Positions 16,339 to 25,906 are shown, counted from the first letter of the stretch. The stretch: 64,000 bases of DNA from Acidimicrobiaceae bacterium (GCA_016722025.1 JADKGZ010000002.1:310001-374000), one strand, 5' to 3'. A program made the numbers and translations. The notes: a model not told the origin generated them from the sequence alone.

Positions 16339-17250
16339 TCACGGCGCGTCGGCGAAGTCGCCGTCGACGATCTCCTGATCCTCCGGGTCGGCGATCGCGA
16401 CCGCCTTGGCCGCAGCCCAGGCGGCCAGTCCTTCGTCCTCGCGGCCGAGGGCGCGCAGCGCCCGGGCACGCGCCTCGTGCGCGTAGGCGAGGTCGAAGTC
16501 GACGAGGCCGAACTGCTGGCACTGGGCGAGGCTCGCGTCGGCGTAGTGCAGCGAGCGCTCCGCGTGCCCCACCAGCAGGTGCACCTTGGCCAGCATGTAC
16601 AGCGCACGCGCCTCGTTGGCCGGGCCGGTGCCCTTTGCGCGCTGCCAGTGGTAGGCCGAGCTGTAGGCCCTGCGCAGCATCTCCTCGTCATCGCCGGCAG
16701 TGCGGTCGGCCGTGCCGATGAGATCCCACAGCGAGTTGTTGCACTCGATGCCTTGGGCGCGGTGCCAGTCGCCGGCGGCGTCGTCGATCACGGCCCCCTG
16801 CCCGCTGGTGGCCGGGGGAAGATCCTCGCCGGTCTCCAGCAGGGTCTTGAGACCATCGAGGATCCACACCCAACCGTCCTTCACGTGCGCCCAGGTGAGC
16901 GGGCTGCGGGCGAGGTCGCCGTGGATCACGTCGAGCTGCGTGAGCCCGTCGCCGGCAATGGCCAGCGTCCACTCCACTCGCGACGGCGGCTCGGCCTCCA
17001 TCGCTGCGTCGTACAGCACGTGCCAGGTCTGCACCAACCGGTGCGGCGCCTCGCAGGCCTCGATCGTGCCGTCGAGCGCAGGGCTGCCATCACCCATCGA
17101 CGTGCGGTACGGCTCGCCGGTGACCGGCGGGGCGTCGAACGCGGTGCCGTGGAAGTAGCGACGGGTGAACGCCGGGTCGAGCAAGGCGTTCCACACCTGC
17201 TCGATGGGTGCCTTGATGAAGATGCGGTACTGGTGTCGGGTGATGGCCAT
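16339..17250 (-). CDS. SRPBCC (AHSA1-type) domain fused to a TPR-like C-terminal region
   Basis: A 303-residue protein. Residues 1-150 are a START/SRPBCC domain (YRIFIKAPIEQVWNALLDPA, FHGTAFDAPPVTGEPYR, and the final helix DGWVWILDGLKTLLETG), a fold that binds hydrophobic ligands. Residues about 165-300 are helical, with ARALYMLAKVHLLVGHAERSLHYA and AYAHEARARALRALGREDEG resembling tetratricopeptide pairs. An AAGGA site precedes the ATG. It lies 36 bases downstream of an ArsR gene, the usual arrangement for SRPBCC proteins; ligand and function are unknown. Confidence 0.7.
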   Translation of the reverse strand: MAITRHQYRIFIKAPIEQVWNALLDPAFTRRYFHGTAFDAPPVTGEPYRTSMGDGSPALDGTIEACEAPHRLVQTWHVLYDAAMEAEPPSRVEWTLAIAGDGLTQLDVIHGDLARSPLTWAHVKDGWVWILDGLKTLLETGEDLPPATSGQGAVIDDAAGDWHRAQGIECNNSLWDLIGTADRTAGDDEEMLRRAYSSAYHWQRAKGTGPANEARALYMLAKVHLLVGHAERSLHYADASLAQCQQFGLVDFDLAYAHEARARALRALGREDEGLAAWAAAKAVAIADPEDQEIVDGDFADAP

Positions 17251-17286
17251 CGTGATTCCTTGCGTGAAACGCCGAGAGAGGAGCGG

Positions 17287-17622
17287 CTATGCGGTCTGGT
17301 GCTCGAGGTCGAACTGCAGGTCGACCATCGCGCGAGTGAACGGTTGTGCGTACTTGCTGATCCAGCGATCGGCCAGCTGCTGGATGGGGACCGGGTTGAG
17401 GAAGTGCAACTTGGTGCGCCCCTCGCGCGTGGTGGTGACGAGATTGGCAGCCTCCAGCACGCCGAGGTGCTTCATCACACCGAACCGGGTCATCTCCGGG
17501 AACCGCTCGCACAGCGCGCGCACGGTTTGCCCGTCGCGAGTGAACAGCGCGTCGAGCACGGCGCGACGAGTGTCGTCGGCGAGTGCCTTGAACACGATTC
17601 CCTGAGTGACGTCGGCCTCCAC
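17287..17622 (-). CDS. ArsR-family winged-helix repressor
   Basis: A 111-residue ArsR/SmtB-type regulator: VFKALADDTRRAVLDALFTR opens the domain, TVRALCERFPEMTRFGVMKH is the recognition helix region and LVTTTREGRTKLHFL the wing. No metal-binding Cys pair is seen, as in the ArsR proteins linked to SRPBCC partners. The longer GTG start at 17652 would overlap an inverted repeat; GTG at 17622 is preferred because TATCGT lies seven bases upstream. It probably controls itself and the downstream SRPBCC gene. Confidence 0.7.
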   Translation of the reverse strand: MEADVTQGIVFKALADDTRRAVLDALFTRDGQTVRALCERFPEMTRFGVMKHLGVLEAANLVTTTREGRTKLHFLNPVPIQQLADRWISKYAQPFTRAMVDLQFDLEHQTA

Positions 17623-17629
17623 AAAGGGC

Positions 17630-17652
17630 ACGATACGTGACCAATGAGTCAC
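17630..17652 (-). promoter_or_regulatory. ArsR promoter box and inverted-repeat operator
   Basis: TATCGT (minus strand, 17630-17635) is the leaderless -10. Directly upstream, GTGAC-CAATGA-GTCAC at 17637-17652 forms an inverted repeat in the -15 to -30 region, a fitting place for ArsR autorepression. Confidence 0.4.
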
Positions 17653-17673
17653 ATGTCAATGCGAACCTTGATC

Positions 17674-17703
17674 TTGACCGGAATGGTCGGGTATCTCGAT
17701 ACT
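17674..17703 (+). promoter_or_regulatory. Sigma-70-type promoter of the peroxiredoxin gene
   Basis: TTGACC at 17674-17679 and GATACT at 17698-17703, 18 bases apart, lie about 42 bases before the ATG and would give a short leader with an AAGGAG site. It is divergent from the ArsR promoter. Confidence 0.45.
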
Positions 17704-17744
17704 GTTGCACGCAGCACCGCCCATCCGCTTTCCAAGGAGCTCCC

Positions 17745-18380
17745 ATGACCGTCCGTCTCGGCGACATCGCCCCCGACTTCACCGCCCCCACCACCCAGGG
17801 CGAGATCAGCTTCCACGAGTGGCTCGGCGACTCGTGGGGCGTGCTGTTCAGCCACCCGAAGGACTTCACCCCGGTGTGCACCACCGAGCTCGGTTACGTG
17901 GCCAAGATCAAGCCCGAGTTCGACAAGCGCAACGTGAAGGTGATCGGCCTCTCCGTCGACGACGTCGCCAGCCACCTGCGGTGGGAAGGCGACATCGGCG
18001 AGACCCAGGGCACCCCGGTCAACTTCCCGATGATCGGCGACCCCGACCACAAGGTCGCCGACCTGTACGACATGATCCACCCCAACGCCAACGACACACT
18101 CACGGTTCGTTCGGTGTTCATCGTCGGGCCCGACAAGAAGGTGAAGCTGACGCTCACCTACCCGGCCAGCACCGGGCGCAACTTCGACGAGATCCTGCGC
18201 GTCATCGACAGCCTGCAGCTCACTGCCAACTACAAGGTGGCCACGCCGGCCAACTGGGTCGACGGTGGCGACGTGATCATCGGTGCCGCAGTCACCGACG
18301 AAGACGCCAAGCAGCTGTTCCCGAATGGCTGGACCACCGTCAAGCCCTACCTCCGCGTCCTCCCCCAACCCAACAAGTAA
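17745..18380 (+). CDS. 1-Cys-type peroxiredoxin (Prx6 group)
   Basis: A 211-residue peroxiredoxin: DIAPDFTAPTTQGEISFHEW, the active-site block SHPKDFTPVCTTELG with the peroxidatic Cys at about residue 47, and the long C-terminal extension (NWVDGGDVIIGAAVTDED, TTVKPYLRVLPQPNK) typical of the Prx6 group. No second Cys stands in the usual resolving position. It reduces hydroperoxides in the cytoplasm with an external thiol. The start follows an AAGGAG site. Confidence 0.9.
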   Translation: MTVRLGDIAPDFTAPTTQGEISFHEWLGDSWGVLFSHPKDFTPVCTTELGYVAKIKPEFDKRNVKVIGLSVDDVASHLRWEGDIGETQGTPVNFPMIGDPDHKVADLYDMIHPNANDTLTVRSVFIVGPDKKVKLTLTYPASTGRNFDEILRVIDSLQLTANYKVATPANWVDGGDVIIGAAVTDEDAKQLFPNGWTTVKPYLRVLPQPNK

Positions 18381-18456
18381 CCCGCTGTACGTAACGGCTG
18401 TCGGGCCGCTACCAGGCGGCGTTGACGGCGAGCCGCGTGCCCGTGCCTGGAGGCGC

Positions 18457-18876
18457 TCAGCGCTTCCAGGGCGGGCGGTTCTCCTTGCGCATCACGAAGC
18501 GCAGGCCGCTCCAGATGTCGTCGATCGCGCAGACCTTGTTGTCGACCCAGCCGGTCTTCAACAACGTTGCCCGCAACACGTCTTCGGTGATGTCGGTGGC
18601 GACGCCGCTGGTCTTCTTCGGCCATGCCACCCACACACCGCCGGCCGGCTGCGCTGCGTCGGTGAGCTTCGCCCACTCGTCGCGCAGCGCGGCCTTCTCG
18701 GTGTAGAAGGCAACGATCACATCGATCGGCGGCATCAGGTTGCGCTGCCAGATGGCTGTGCCGACGTCGCCGAGCGTCTCCTTGAACGACGGCGGCGCAT
18801 GCAGCACCGTGAACACTGCATCGTCGACGATGCCCAACTTCTTGGGCAGCGGCGTACCCGAGTAGCCCGCGCTCAC
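18457..18876 (-). CDS. DUF3052 family protein
   Basis: A 139-residue protein starting VSAGYSGTPLPKKLGI, with VFTVLHAPPSFKETLGDV, DVIVAFYTEKAALRDEWAKL and PAGGVWVAWPKKTSGVATDI; this matches the actinobacterial DUF3052 family of unknown role. The GTG start overlaps the stop of the upstream PPOX gene by GTGA, so the two are probably co-translated. Confidence 0.75.
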   Translation of the reverse strand: MSAGYSGTPLPKKLGIVDDAVFTVLHAPPSFKETLGDVGTAIWQRNLMPPIDVIVAFYTEKAALRDEWAKLTDAAQPAGGVWVAWPKKTSGVATDITEDVLRATLLKTGWVDNKVCAIDDIWSGLRFVMRKENRPPWKR

Positions 18877-19250
18877 TTCAACCCGCTGTTGCACATCACT
18901 CGGTCGACCTCGATCTCGATCACGACTCGGTCGTCGCGTTCCTTGGGCTGACGGTAGCGCCGCGCGTAGGCGGCCACCGCGCTGGTGACCGAGGCTGCGT
19001 CGTCGAGCACCCGCACCGCACCCTCGAGAGTGACCCACCGCGTGCCGTCGATCTGGGTGACCGAGGCTCGGCCGCTGCGGCGCGCGTTCGCAGCCTTCAC
19101 GGACGGGCCGAACGTGATCACGCGCACGACACCGTCTGCGTAGGTGAAGCCAACCGGCACGGCATGGGGCGAACCATCGGCACGTTGCGTGGCGAGCACA
19201 GCCAGGTGCCGTTCGGCGACGAACTCGGCAAGCGCCGGCGACAACCGCAT
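18873..19250 (-). CDS. PPOX-class F420-type oxidoreductase
   Basis: A 125-residue split-barrel protein: LAEFVAERHLAVLATQRADG, AVPVGFTYADGVVRVITFG, KAANARRSGRASVTQIDGTR and the final RDDRVVIEIEVDRVM. The pattern resembles TIGR03618-type F420-dependent enzymes. Its ATG overlaps the stop of the large ABC permease gene upstream and its own stop overlaps DUF3052, placing it in the tail of that operon. Substrate unknown. Confidence 0.65.
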   Translation of the reverse strand: MRLSPALAEFVAERHLAVLATQRADGSPHAVPVGFTYADGVVRVITFGPSVKAANARRSGRASVTQIDGTRWVTLEGAVRVLDDAASVTSAVAAYARRYRQPKERDDRVVIEIEVDRVMCNSGLK

Positions 19251-21787
19251 CAGCCGTCGGCTGCGATGGCACGCAGGATGTCGAGGCGCGTCGCTCGCCA
19301 CGCCGGCACCACCGCCGCAACGACACCCGCCGTGAACGCGAGACCCATGATCCAGACGATGGACGCGACAGGGATGGTGTACTCGGTGAGCCCCTGATCG
19401 CGCAGCGAGACGATGATCACGTACCCCAGCACGAGCCCCATCAGCACCCCCACGGCCGCGCCATAGAGCGAAGTGATGACGCTCTCCCACCGCACCGTGG
19501 TGCGCACCTGAGCACGTGTCATGCCGACGGCCCGCAGCAGACCGGTCTCGCGGCGGCGCTCGTAGACGGCGAGCAGCAGTGTGATGACGATGCCGAACGT
19601 GGCGATCATGATCGACAGCAGCAACAACCCGTAGATGAAGGCCAGGCTGCGGTCGACGATGTCGGCGCGGCTGTCGATGAACTCGCGCTTGTCCTGCAAG
19701 GTGCCGATTCCGTACGCCTCGACCACCGTGTCGACCGCAGCACGGAACTGCGAGTCGGAGACACCCGCGGCCCGCGTGAGCGACACGATGCCTGCAGGGG
19801 TGACGATGCTGGTGTCGACGAAGGTGTCGCGGTGATACGTGCGCGCTGGGATGAAGTCGCTGCTCTCGTAGATGCCCTGCACCGTCAGCGCCAGGTCGGC
19901 GCCGTCGACTCGCAGCACCACCTCGCCGCCGATGCCGACTGCCCGGTCCTTCGCCTCCCCTTCGCTGATCAGGATGCCGGCGGGTGTGAGGTCGCTCATC
20001 GTGCCCTGCACGAACACCAGGTTCACCAAACCCTGCGCAGTCGCTGGGTTGACGACCGCCCCGCTCGCGGCCTTGCCCTCCGCGTCGGCGACGCCGAACG
20101 CGAAGCCGAGACCGCTGGCAACACCGACCTCGGGCACCTCGTTGAGCTGATCGACGAACTCCTGGCCGAAGCTGACCGACCCGCCGTTGGTGGAGTTGAC
20201 CACGTAGTCGCCGATGAACGTGCTGCCCACCGTGTCGCGGATCTGCTCCTTGATGGAGGCGGCGAACACTGATGCGCCGGTGACGAGCGCAACACCGATG
20301 AGCACCGGTGCTGCCGTGCGTGCCGTGCGCCGCGGATTGCGCTGCACGTTGCCACGAGCCATCGTGCCGGTGACGCCACGAGCGCGCTGCACCGGCGCCC
20401 CGATGACACGGGCGATGGGCCGGGCCATCACGGGGCCGAGCAGCAGCACCGCTGCGAACAGGCCGACGACACCGACCGCCAGCAGCGCGGCATCGCCACC
20501 CATCATCACGTTGACGATGGATCCCACGCCGATGACCGCGCTGATGACGGCCCACACCACACGGCGACGCACCGACCCGACTCGCTCCAGCACTGCGTCG
20601 CTCATGGCCGCCACCGGCGGCACGCGGCCGGCGCCGATGGCAGGGCCGAGCGCTGCCAGAAGGCTGGCCAGCGTGCCGGCGAGCAGCGTGACGATGACAG
20701 TGCGCGGCTCGATGGCGAGGCCACGCGCCGGAATGACGTAGTCGAAGGCGTCGAGCAGGCGCTTGATGCCTGCGGCGAGCCCGACGCCGCCCAGCAAGCC
20801 GACGCCCGAGCCGAAGAGGCCGATCACCAGGGCCTCGATCATCATCGACCACGTGATCTGGCGACGATTGGCGCCCAATGCGCGCAGCAGCGCGTTCTCC
20901 CGTTGCCGCTGCGCGGCCGTGATGGAGAACACGTTGTAGATCACGAACATGCCCACACCGAGCGCGATGAACGAGAAGATCGACAGGAAGATGGTGAGGA
21001 AGCTGAGGCTCTTCTCGATCTCCGACTGCGTCTGGGCGGTGATCTCCGCGGACGTGAGCGCCTCCGCAACTTCCGGGTCGAGCGTGTCAGCCAGTCGCTG
21101 CACGAGCTGATCGGCGGAGACGGAACCGTCGCCCAGCACCAGCACGGCATCGATGAAGCCGGGCTTGGCGATGAACTCCTCGGCGGTCTTGCCGTCGAAC
21201 AACGCCCAGGTGGCGTTGCCCGGCGAGATGATGTCGTCGTACTCGACGATTCCCACCAACGTGAACACGCGTGAGCCGCTGTCGGCGTTCACCGTCACCT
21301 CGTCGCCCAGGGCGAACCCGCCGTCCTGCGCGGTGAGCGTGTCGAGCACGATGTCGTTGCCGCCGTCGGGCAGACGGCCCTCGGCCAGACGCCAGACCGA
21401 CAGCTCGCCCTCGTTGATCGCGGCGCCGAAGGTGGGCGCGGTGGGCCGCTCGATCGGCGTGCCATCTTTGGCGATGACCACCGCGTCGCCCTGCACTGCC
21501 GCCTGCGCATCGGCGACACCGGGCACCGCCCGGATCTCGTCGAGGATCTCGGCAGGGAGCCGATCACGGCGCTCGAGGCCGAACAGGTTCTCGACCGAGT
21601 TGCTGCTCTGCACATAGCCGTCGACGCGCTCGTAGACGTCGGCGAACAGCGCATCGAAGGTGCGCTCGATGGTGTCGCGGAAGATGAACGTGCCGGAGAG
21701 GAAGGAAGTGCTGGCCACGATGGCGAGCGCCGTGAGCAACAGGCGCGGCCAGCGGGCCACCACACTTCTCATTGCGAGTCGAAACAC
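19250..21787 (-). CDS. ABC exporter permease with two FtsX domains (copy 2)
   Basis: An 845-residue MacB/FtsX-type permease. An N-terminal helix (residues about 13-33) is followed by an outer domain, three helices in a FtsX core (FLTIFLSIFSFIALGVGMFV, with the QRQRENALLRALGANRRQI loop), central helices, a second outer domain and a second FtsX core (VYERRRETGLLRAVGMTRAQ). It is homologous to the 847-residue neighbour at 21842-24385, and both should work with the ATPase at 24390. Such systems export lipids, peptides or lipoprotein signals. The pair probably forms a heterodimer. Confidence 0.8.
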   Translation of the reverse strand: MFRLAMRSVVARWPRLLLTALAIVASTSFLSGTFIFRDTIERTFDALFADVYERVDGYVQSSNSVENLFGLERRDRLPAEILDEIRAVPGVADAQAAVQGDAVVIAKDGTPIERPTAPTFGAAINEGELSVWRLAEGRLPDGGNDIVLDTLTAQDGGFALGDEVTVNADSGSRVFTLVGIVEYDDIISPGNATWALFDGKTAEEFIAKPGFIDAVLVLGDGSVSADQLVQRLADTLDPEVAEALTSAEITAQTQSEIEKSLSFLTIFLSIFSFIALGVGMFVIYNVFSITAAQRQRENALLRALGANRRQITWSMMIEALVIGLFGSGVGLLGGVGLAAGIKRLLDAFDYVIPARGLAIEPRTVIVTLLAGTLASLLAALGPAIGAGRVPPVAAMSDAVLERVGSVRRRVVWAVISAVIGVGSIVNVMMGGDAALLAVGVVGLFAAVLLLGPVMARPIARVIGAPVQRARGVTGTMARGNVQRNPRRTARTAAPVLIGVALVTGASVFAASIKEQIRDTVGSTFIGDYVVNSTNGGSVSFGQEFVDQLNEVPEVGVASGLGFAFGVADAEGKAASGAVVNPATAQGLVNLVFVQGTMSDLTPAGILISEGEAKDRAVGIGGEVVLRVDGADLALTVQGIYESSDFIPARTYHRDTFVDTSIVTPAGIVSLTRAAGVSDSQFRAAVDTVVEAYGIGTLQDKREFIDSRADIVDRSLAFIYGLLLLSIMIATFGIVITLLLAVYERRRETGLLRAVGMTRAQVRTTVRWESVITSLYGAAVGVLMGLVLGYVIIVSLRDQGLTEYTIPVASIVWIMGLAFTAGVVAAVVPAWRATRLDILRAIAADG

Positions 21788-21841
21788 CCGGTCATCCTCT
21801 CCTCATGGACCGGGGGGCGTCCACGCGGGCTCGATAGGCCA

Positions 21842-24385
21842 TCACTCTGTGGCAATCGCTTCCAGCACGTTCAACTTCGCCGCTCGCCGCGCGGGCCAGA
21901 TGGCCGCCAGGATGCCCGCTGCGATCGCTGCAACGAGGATGAGGATGATGGTGCCGGTGGGCAGCGAGGTGCTCTGCACGCCGAGCGATGTCATCCCCTT
22001 GGTGGCGATCACGCCCAGCGGCAGGCCCACCAGCAGGCCGAGCAGGGCACCGAACACCGAGACGATCACCGCTTCCCATCGCACGGCTCGTTTCAGTTGC
22101 CGCTGCGTGGCACCGATGGCGCGGATGAGGCCGAACTCGCGAGTGCGTTCGAAGACCGCCAGCGCCAGCGTGTTCATGATGCCGAGCACGGCGATGACCA
22201 CGGCGAAGAAGAGCAGGCCGTAGATCACGGTGAGCAGCTGGTTGAGCTGATCCTCCTGCGACTTGCGGAACTCGGCCTGGTCCTGCACCTTCACCTGTGG
22301 GAAGCGTTCGGCCACCTTCTCGATCGCGGTGCGTGCAGCGTCGATCTCCACGCCTTCTGCGATGCGGGCACCGGCGAACAGGTCGTTCTTCGACGACGGG
22401 TTGGCCGCCTCGAACGTGCTCATGTCGACCATCCAGTTGGCCCCGGTGATCGAGCTGTCGGCGAAGATTCCTGTGACGCGCAGCGTCTCGGTGGTGCCGT
22501 TCTTCCACGTCACGTCGACGCTGTCGCCGACGCCGAGATCGAGATCCTTCGCAGGGTCCTTGTGGATCAACAGCCCACCATCGGCGAAGCCGTCGTAGCC
22601 ACCCGCCGTGAGATCGACGTCGATGATGTCTTCGAAGCCGGCGGAGTCGATGGCGGCCAAGCTGCGCTCGCCACCCGCCACCTGCAGGCTGCCGAGGCGA
22701 ACACCGCTCACACCGCTGAGCTCGGGAAGCGTGGACAGCTCGTCGACGAAGTCGCTGGAGAAGCCCTGGAACGACTCGTCCGTGAAGAAGAAGTCGGCCT
22801 TGATCGACGAGCCCAACTGCTCGGACAACGAGTCGGTGAGCGAGGAGGCGATGACGCCCACCGCACTGACCAGCGCGACGCCGATCATCAGCGCCGAGGC
22901 AGTGGACGCGGTGCGCCGGGGGGAGCGCGCCGCGTTCTGGCGAGCAAGGTCGCCAGGAATGCCGAACGCCTTGGCCACTGGAGCACCGAGCAAGCGGCTC
23001 ACCGGTCCGGCGATGCTGGACGCCAGCATCGTGACGCCGAGGAAGACCGAGACGGCGCCGACTGCTGCCAGCAGGATGATGCGCAACGTGCTGCCGGGCT
23101 CGCCCAGGATGCCGTATGTGTACAGCGCCGCGCCGATGGCCAGCATGGCTGCGCCGATGAGTCGGCGCCGCCCACCACCGCGCTCGACCGATGCGAGCTC
23201 GGGCCGCATCGCCGCCACCGGAGGGATGCGGCTGGCGCGCATTGCAGGCACGATGGTGGCCAGCAACGTGACACCGAAGCCCACCAGCAGCGCAACCACC
23301 AGCGTGCGCGGTGCGATCACCGTGGCCGCGTCGGGGAAGCCGGCGCCGCCGGCATTGAAGATGGCGGTGAGCAGCTTCGACACGACGATGCCGCCGAAGA
23401 AGCCCAACACCGTCGCCACGCCGGCGATGATCATCGACTCGGTGATCACCATGCGGCGCACCTGCCCGCCGTTGGCACCGACGGCCCGCAGCAGTGCGAG
23501 CTCGCGGAGCCGCTGGCTGATGATGATCTGGAACGTGTTGTTGATGAGGAACGCACTCACGAAGAGCGCAACCATGGCGAAGCCCAGCAGCACCCAGCGG
23601 AAGATCGACACGATCTCGCTGATGCTCTGGGACGTCTCCTCGGCCACCTGTCGACCCGTGATCACCTCCGTACCATCGGGAAGAGCAGCCTCGATCGCGG
23701 ACTTGACCTCGCCACTGTGGGCGCCATCGGCAACGGCCATGTCGATGGTGGTGTAGAGGCCCTCGGAATCGAGCACCGATTGCGCCGTGACGGGGTCGAA
23801 GGCGGCCAAGGTGGCGCCGAAGAAGCCGTCGCCGCCGCTCTTCAGGCCCACCGTGCCGACCAGCGTGAACGTCTCGATTCCCTTCGCGCCGACGATCTGC
23901 AAGGGATCGCCGACAGCGATGTCGAGCCGTTCGAACGTGGCCTGGTCGATTGCGACCTCACCGGCGCCCGATGGCGCGACGCCCTGTCGCAGTACCGTGC
24001 CACCGAGGCCGCCCTCACCCGTCCACGACACGCCCAACGTGGGCCCGCCGGTGGTCTTCAACGGCTCGCCGTCGGAGGTGAGGATGACAGCGGTGCCCTG
24101 CAGGTTGGGCTCTACCGCGGCGACGCCGGGGATGGCAGCCAGCGTGTCGGCCAACGCCGCCGGCACCGGGTCGCCGGAGGCGGCGTCGCCGAACTCGACT
24201 GCACCGCGGACGCGGAAGTCGACGCCGGCGTTGAGCTCTTTGAACAAGCCGTCGAACGACTTCTCGAAGCTGTCGGTGAGGATGAACGCACCGGACACGA
24301 AGGCGACGCCCACCATGACCGAGAACGCAGTGAGGACGATGCGAGCCTTGCGCGCGAGCAGGCTCCTGAGCGTGAGTTTGAACAT
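21842..24385 (-). CDS. ABC exporter permease with two FtsX domains (copy 1)
   Basis: An 847-residue permease of the same type as its downstream neighbour, starting MFKLTLRSLLARKARIVLTA. Two FtsX cores carry the coupling loops ISQRLRELALLRAVGANGGQ and VFERTREFGLIRAIGATQRQ. Large outer domains lie at about residues 50-260 and 520-710. The start is five bases after the ATPase stop, so ATPase, permease 1 and permease 2 form one minus-strand operon. Confidence 0.8.
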   Translation of the reverse strand: MFKLTLRSLLARKARIVLTAFSVMVGVAFVSGAFILTDSFEKSFDGLFKELNAGVDFRVRGAVEFGDAASGDPVPAALADTLAAIPGVAAVEPNLQGTAVILTSDGEPLKTTGGPTLGVSWTGEGGLGGTVLRQGVAPSGAGEVAIDQATFERLDIAVGDPLQIVGAKGIETFTLVGTVGLKSGGDGFFGATLAAFDPVTAQSVLDSEGLYTTIDMAVADGAHSGEVKSAIEAALPDGTEVITGRQVAEETSQSISEIVSIFRWVLLGFAMVALFVSAFLINNTFQIIISQRLRELALLRAVGANGGQVRRMVITESMIIAGVATVLGFFGGIVVSKLLTAIFNAGGAGFPDAATVIAPRTLVVALLVGFGVTLLATIVPAMRASRIPPVAAMRPELASVERGGGRRRLIGAAMLAIGAALYTYGILGEPGSTLRIILLAAVGAVSVFLGVTMLASSIAGPVSRLLGAPVAKAFGIPGDLARQNAARSPRRTASTASALMIGVALVSAVGVIASSLTDSLSEQLGSSIKADFFFTDESFQGFSSDFVDELSTLPELSGVSGVRLGSLQVAGGERSLAAIDSAGFEDIIDVDLTAGGYDGFADGGLLIHKDPAKDLDLGVGDSVDVTWKNGTTETLRVTGIFADSSITGANWMVDMSTFEAANPSSKNDLFAGARIAEGVEIDAARTAIEKVAERFPQVKVQDQAEFRKSQEDQLNQLLTVIYGLLFFAVVIAVLGIMNTLALAVFERTREFGLIRAIGATQRQLKRAVRWEAVIVSVFGALLGLLVGLPLGVIATKGMTSLGVQSTSLPTGTIILILVAAIAAGILAAIWPARRAAKLNVLEAIATE

Positions 24386-24389
24386 GAGG

Positions 24390-25133
24390 TCACTCGCCGA
24401 AGTGCTTCATGCGGTCGAGCACGCGCTCGGCCGTGGGCTCGAGCATCTCGTCGACGACCTTGCCGTCGGCGAGGAAGATGACGCGGTCGGCGTAGCTGGC
24501 GGCGTTGGGGTCGTGGGTGACCATCACGATGGTCTGGCCCAGCTCGCGCACGGCACGGCGCATGAAGTCGAGGATCTCGGCGCCGGTGCGGCTGTCGAGG
24601 TTGCCGGTGGGCTCGTCGGCGAAGATGATGGTGGGCTGGCTGGCCATCGCCCGCGCCACGGCCACCCGCTGTTGCTGACCGCCGGAGAGCTCGCTGGGGC
24701 GGTGCTTGAGTCGGCCGCGCAGGCCCACCGTGTCGATGACACGGTCGATCCAGACCTGGTCGCCCTTGCTGCCGCCGAGCAGCAACGGGAGCGTGATGTT
24801 CTCTTCCGCGGTGAGGGTGGGCACCAGGTTGTACGCCTGGAAGATGAAGCCGACAGCGGTGCGGCGCAGCTCGGTGAGCTGCTTGTCGTTGAGCGTGGCG
24901 AGGTAGGTCTCGCCGATGTAGACAGCACCGCTGGTGAGCGCGTCGAGGCCGGCGAGGCAGTGCATGAGCGTGCTCTTCCCCGAGCCGGACGGGCCCATGA
25001 TGGCCGTGAACTTGCCGGCCTCGAACTGCACGGTGACGCCGTCGAGCGCGCGGACTTCGCTGTCGCCTCCGCCATAGATCTTGGAGGCATCGATGGCTCC
25101 GGCGGCTGCCACAAGGGTGTTCGTTTCAGTCAT
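24390..25133 (-). CDS. ABC exporter ATP-binding protein (LolD/MacB type)
   Basis: A 247-residue ATPase: Walker A GPSGSGKST, FIFQAYNLVPTLTAEENITL Q-loop region typical of LolD/MacB, signature LSGGQQQRVAVARAM, Walker B TIIFADEPTGNLDSRTG and switch VTHDPNAASYADRV. It heads the operon with the two FtsX-type permeases. A two-component system follows about 70 bases upstream, a common neighbour and possible regulator. Confidence 0.85.
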   Translation of the reverse strand: MTETNTLVAAAGAIDASKIYGGGDSEVRALDGVTVQFEAGKFTAIMGPSGSGKSTLMHCLAGLDALTSGAVYIGETYLATLNDKQLTELRRTAVGFIFQAYNLVPTLTAEENITLPLLLGGSKGDQVWIDRVIDTVGLRGRLKHRPSELSGGQQQRVAVARAMASQPTIIFADEPTGNLDSRTGAEILDFMRRAVRELGQTIVMVTHDPNAASYADRVIFLADGKVVDEMLEPTAERVLDRMKHFGE

Positions 25134-25205
25134 AGGTCTGTTGTATCCCCAGACCGGGCCGATTTCATCCCCTTCGCGGGTGACTTGCGTCAGCCGAAAG
25201 GCTGA

Positions 25206-25880
25206 TCAGTTCGGAAGATCCGGTGCGCCGGGCGTGACGATGCCGCTCTCGTACGCCACCACCACCGCCTGCACGCGGTCGCGCAGCTCCAGCTTGGTGA
25301 GCACGCGACCGACATGTGTCTTCACCGTTGCCTCGCCCAAGTACAGCTGCGTCGCGATCTCGCCGTTCGACAGGCCCCGCGCCATCAGCCGCAGCACCTC
25401 CAGCTCGCGCTCGGTCAGGTCGGCGAGCCCGGGCGCCACACTGGCGGCGTCGACCGAGGGACGTCGCGACACCTCCTCGATGAGCAGGCGGGTGACCGAC
25501 GGAGCCAGCAGCGCGTCACCACCGGCGATGACGCGCACCGCATTGATCAACTGCTCGGCCGGCGCGTCCTTCAGCATGAACCCGCTGGCACCGGCGCGCA
25601 AGGCCGAGTAGACGTAGTCGTCGAGATCGAAGGTGGTGAGGATGAGCACCCGCGAGTCGCCGGCCGAGGCAACGATGCGGCGAGTGGCCTCGATGCCATC
25701 CATCACCGGCATGCGCACATCCATCAGCACCACGTGTGGCGAGCAACGCGCAACCACCTCGACGGCCTCACGCCCGTCGCCGGCTTCACCGACGACCGTG
25801 ATGTCGGCCTCGCTCTCCAGGATCATCCGGAAGCCCGCCCGCACCATCACCTGGTCGTCGACCAGGGCCACACGAATCAT
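25206..25880 (-). CDS. NarL/FixJ-family response regulator
   Basis: A 224-residue regulator: receiver domain (MIRVALVDDQVMVRAGFRMI, phospho-acceptor Asp in VVLMDVRMPVMDG, conserved Lys in GFMLKDAP) and a C-terminal LuxR-type helix-turn-helix (LTERELEVLRLMARGLSNGE, TVKTHVGRVLTKLELRDRVQ). An in-frame GTG at 25908-25910 overlaps the kinase stop as GTGA and would add ten residues; the shorter start fits the family better. It likely controls the adjacent ABC exporter. Confidence 0.8.
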   Translation of the reverse strand: MIRVALVDDQVMVRAGFRMILESEADITVVGEAGDGREAVEVVARCSPHVVLMDVRMPVMDGIEATRRIVASAGDSRVLILTTFDLDDYVYSALRAGASGFMLKDAPAEQLINAVRVIAGGDALLAPSVTRLLIEEVSRRPSVDAASVAPGLADLTERELEVLRLMARGLSNGEIATQLYLGEATVKTHVGRVLTKLELRDRVQAVVVAYESGIVTPGAPDLPN

Positions 25881-25906
25881 CGACTGCCCGCTCTGCAGAT
25901 GAGCAG

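Noticed and set aside
22097..24481. 794-residue plus-strand frame over the FtsX-type permease
   Set aside because: Antisense shadow; charged low-complexity sequence, and the minus strand has clear membrane helices and FtsX loops.
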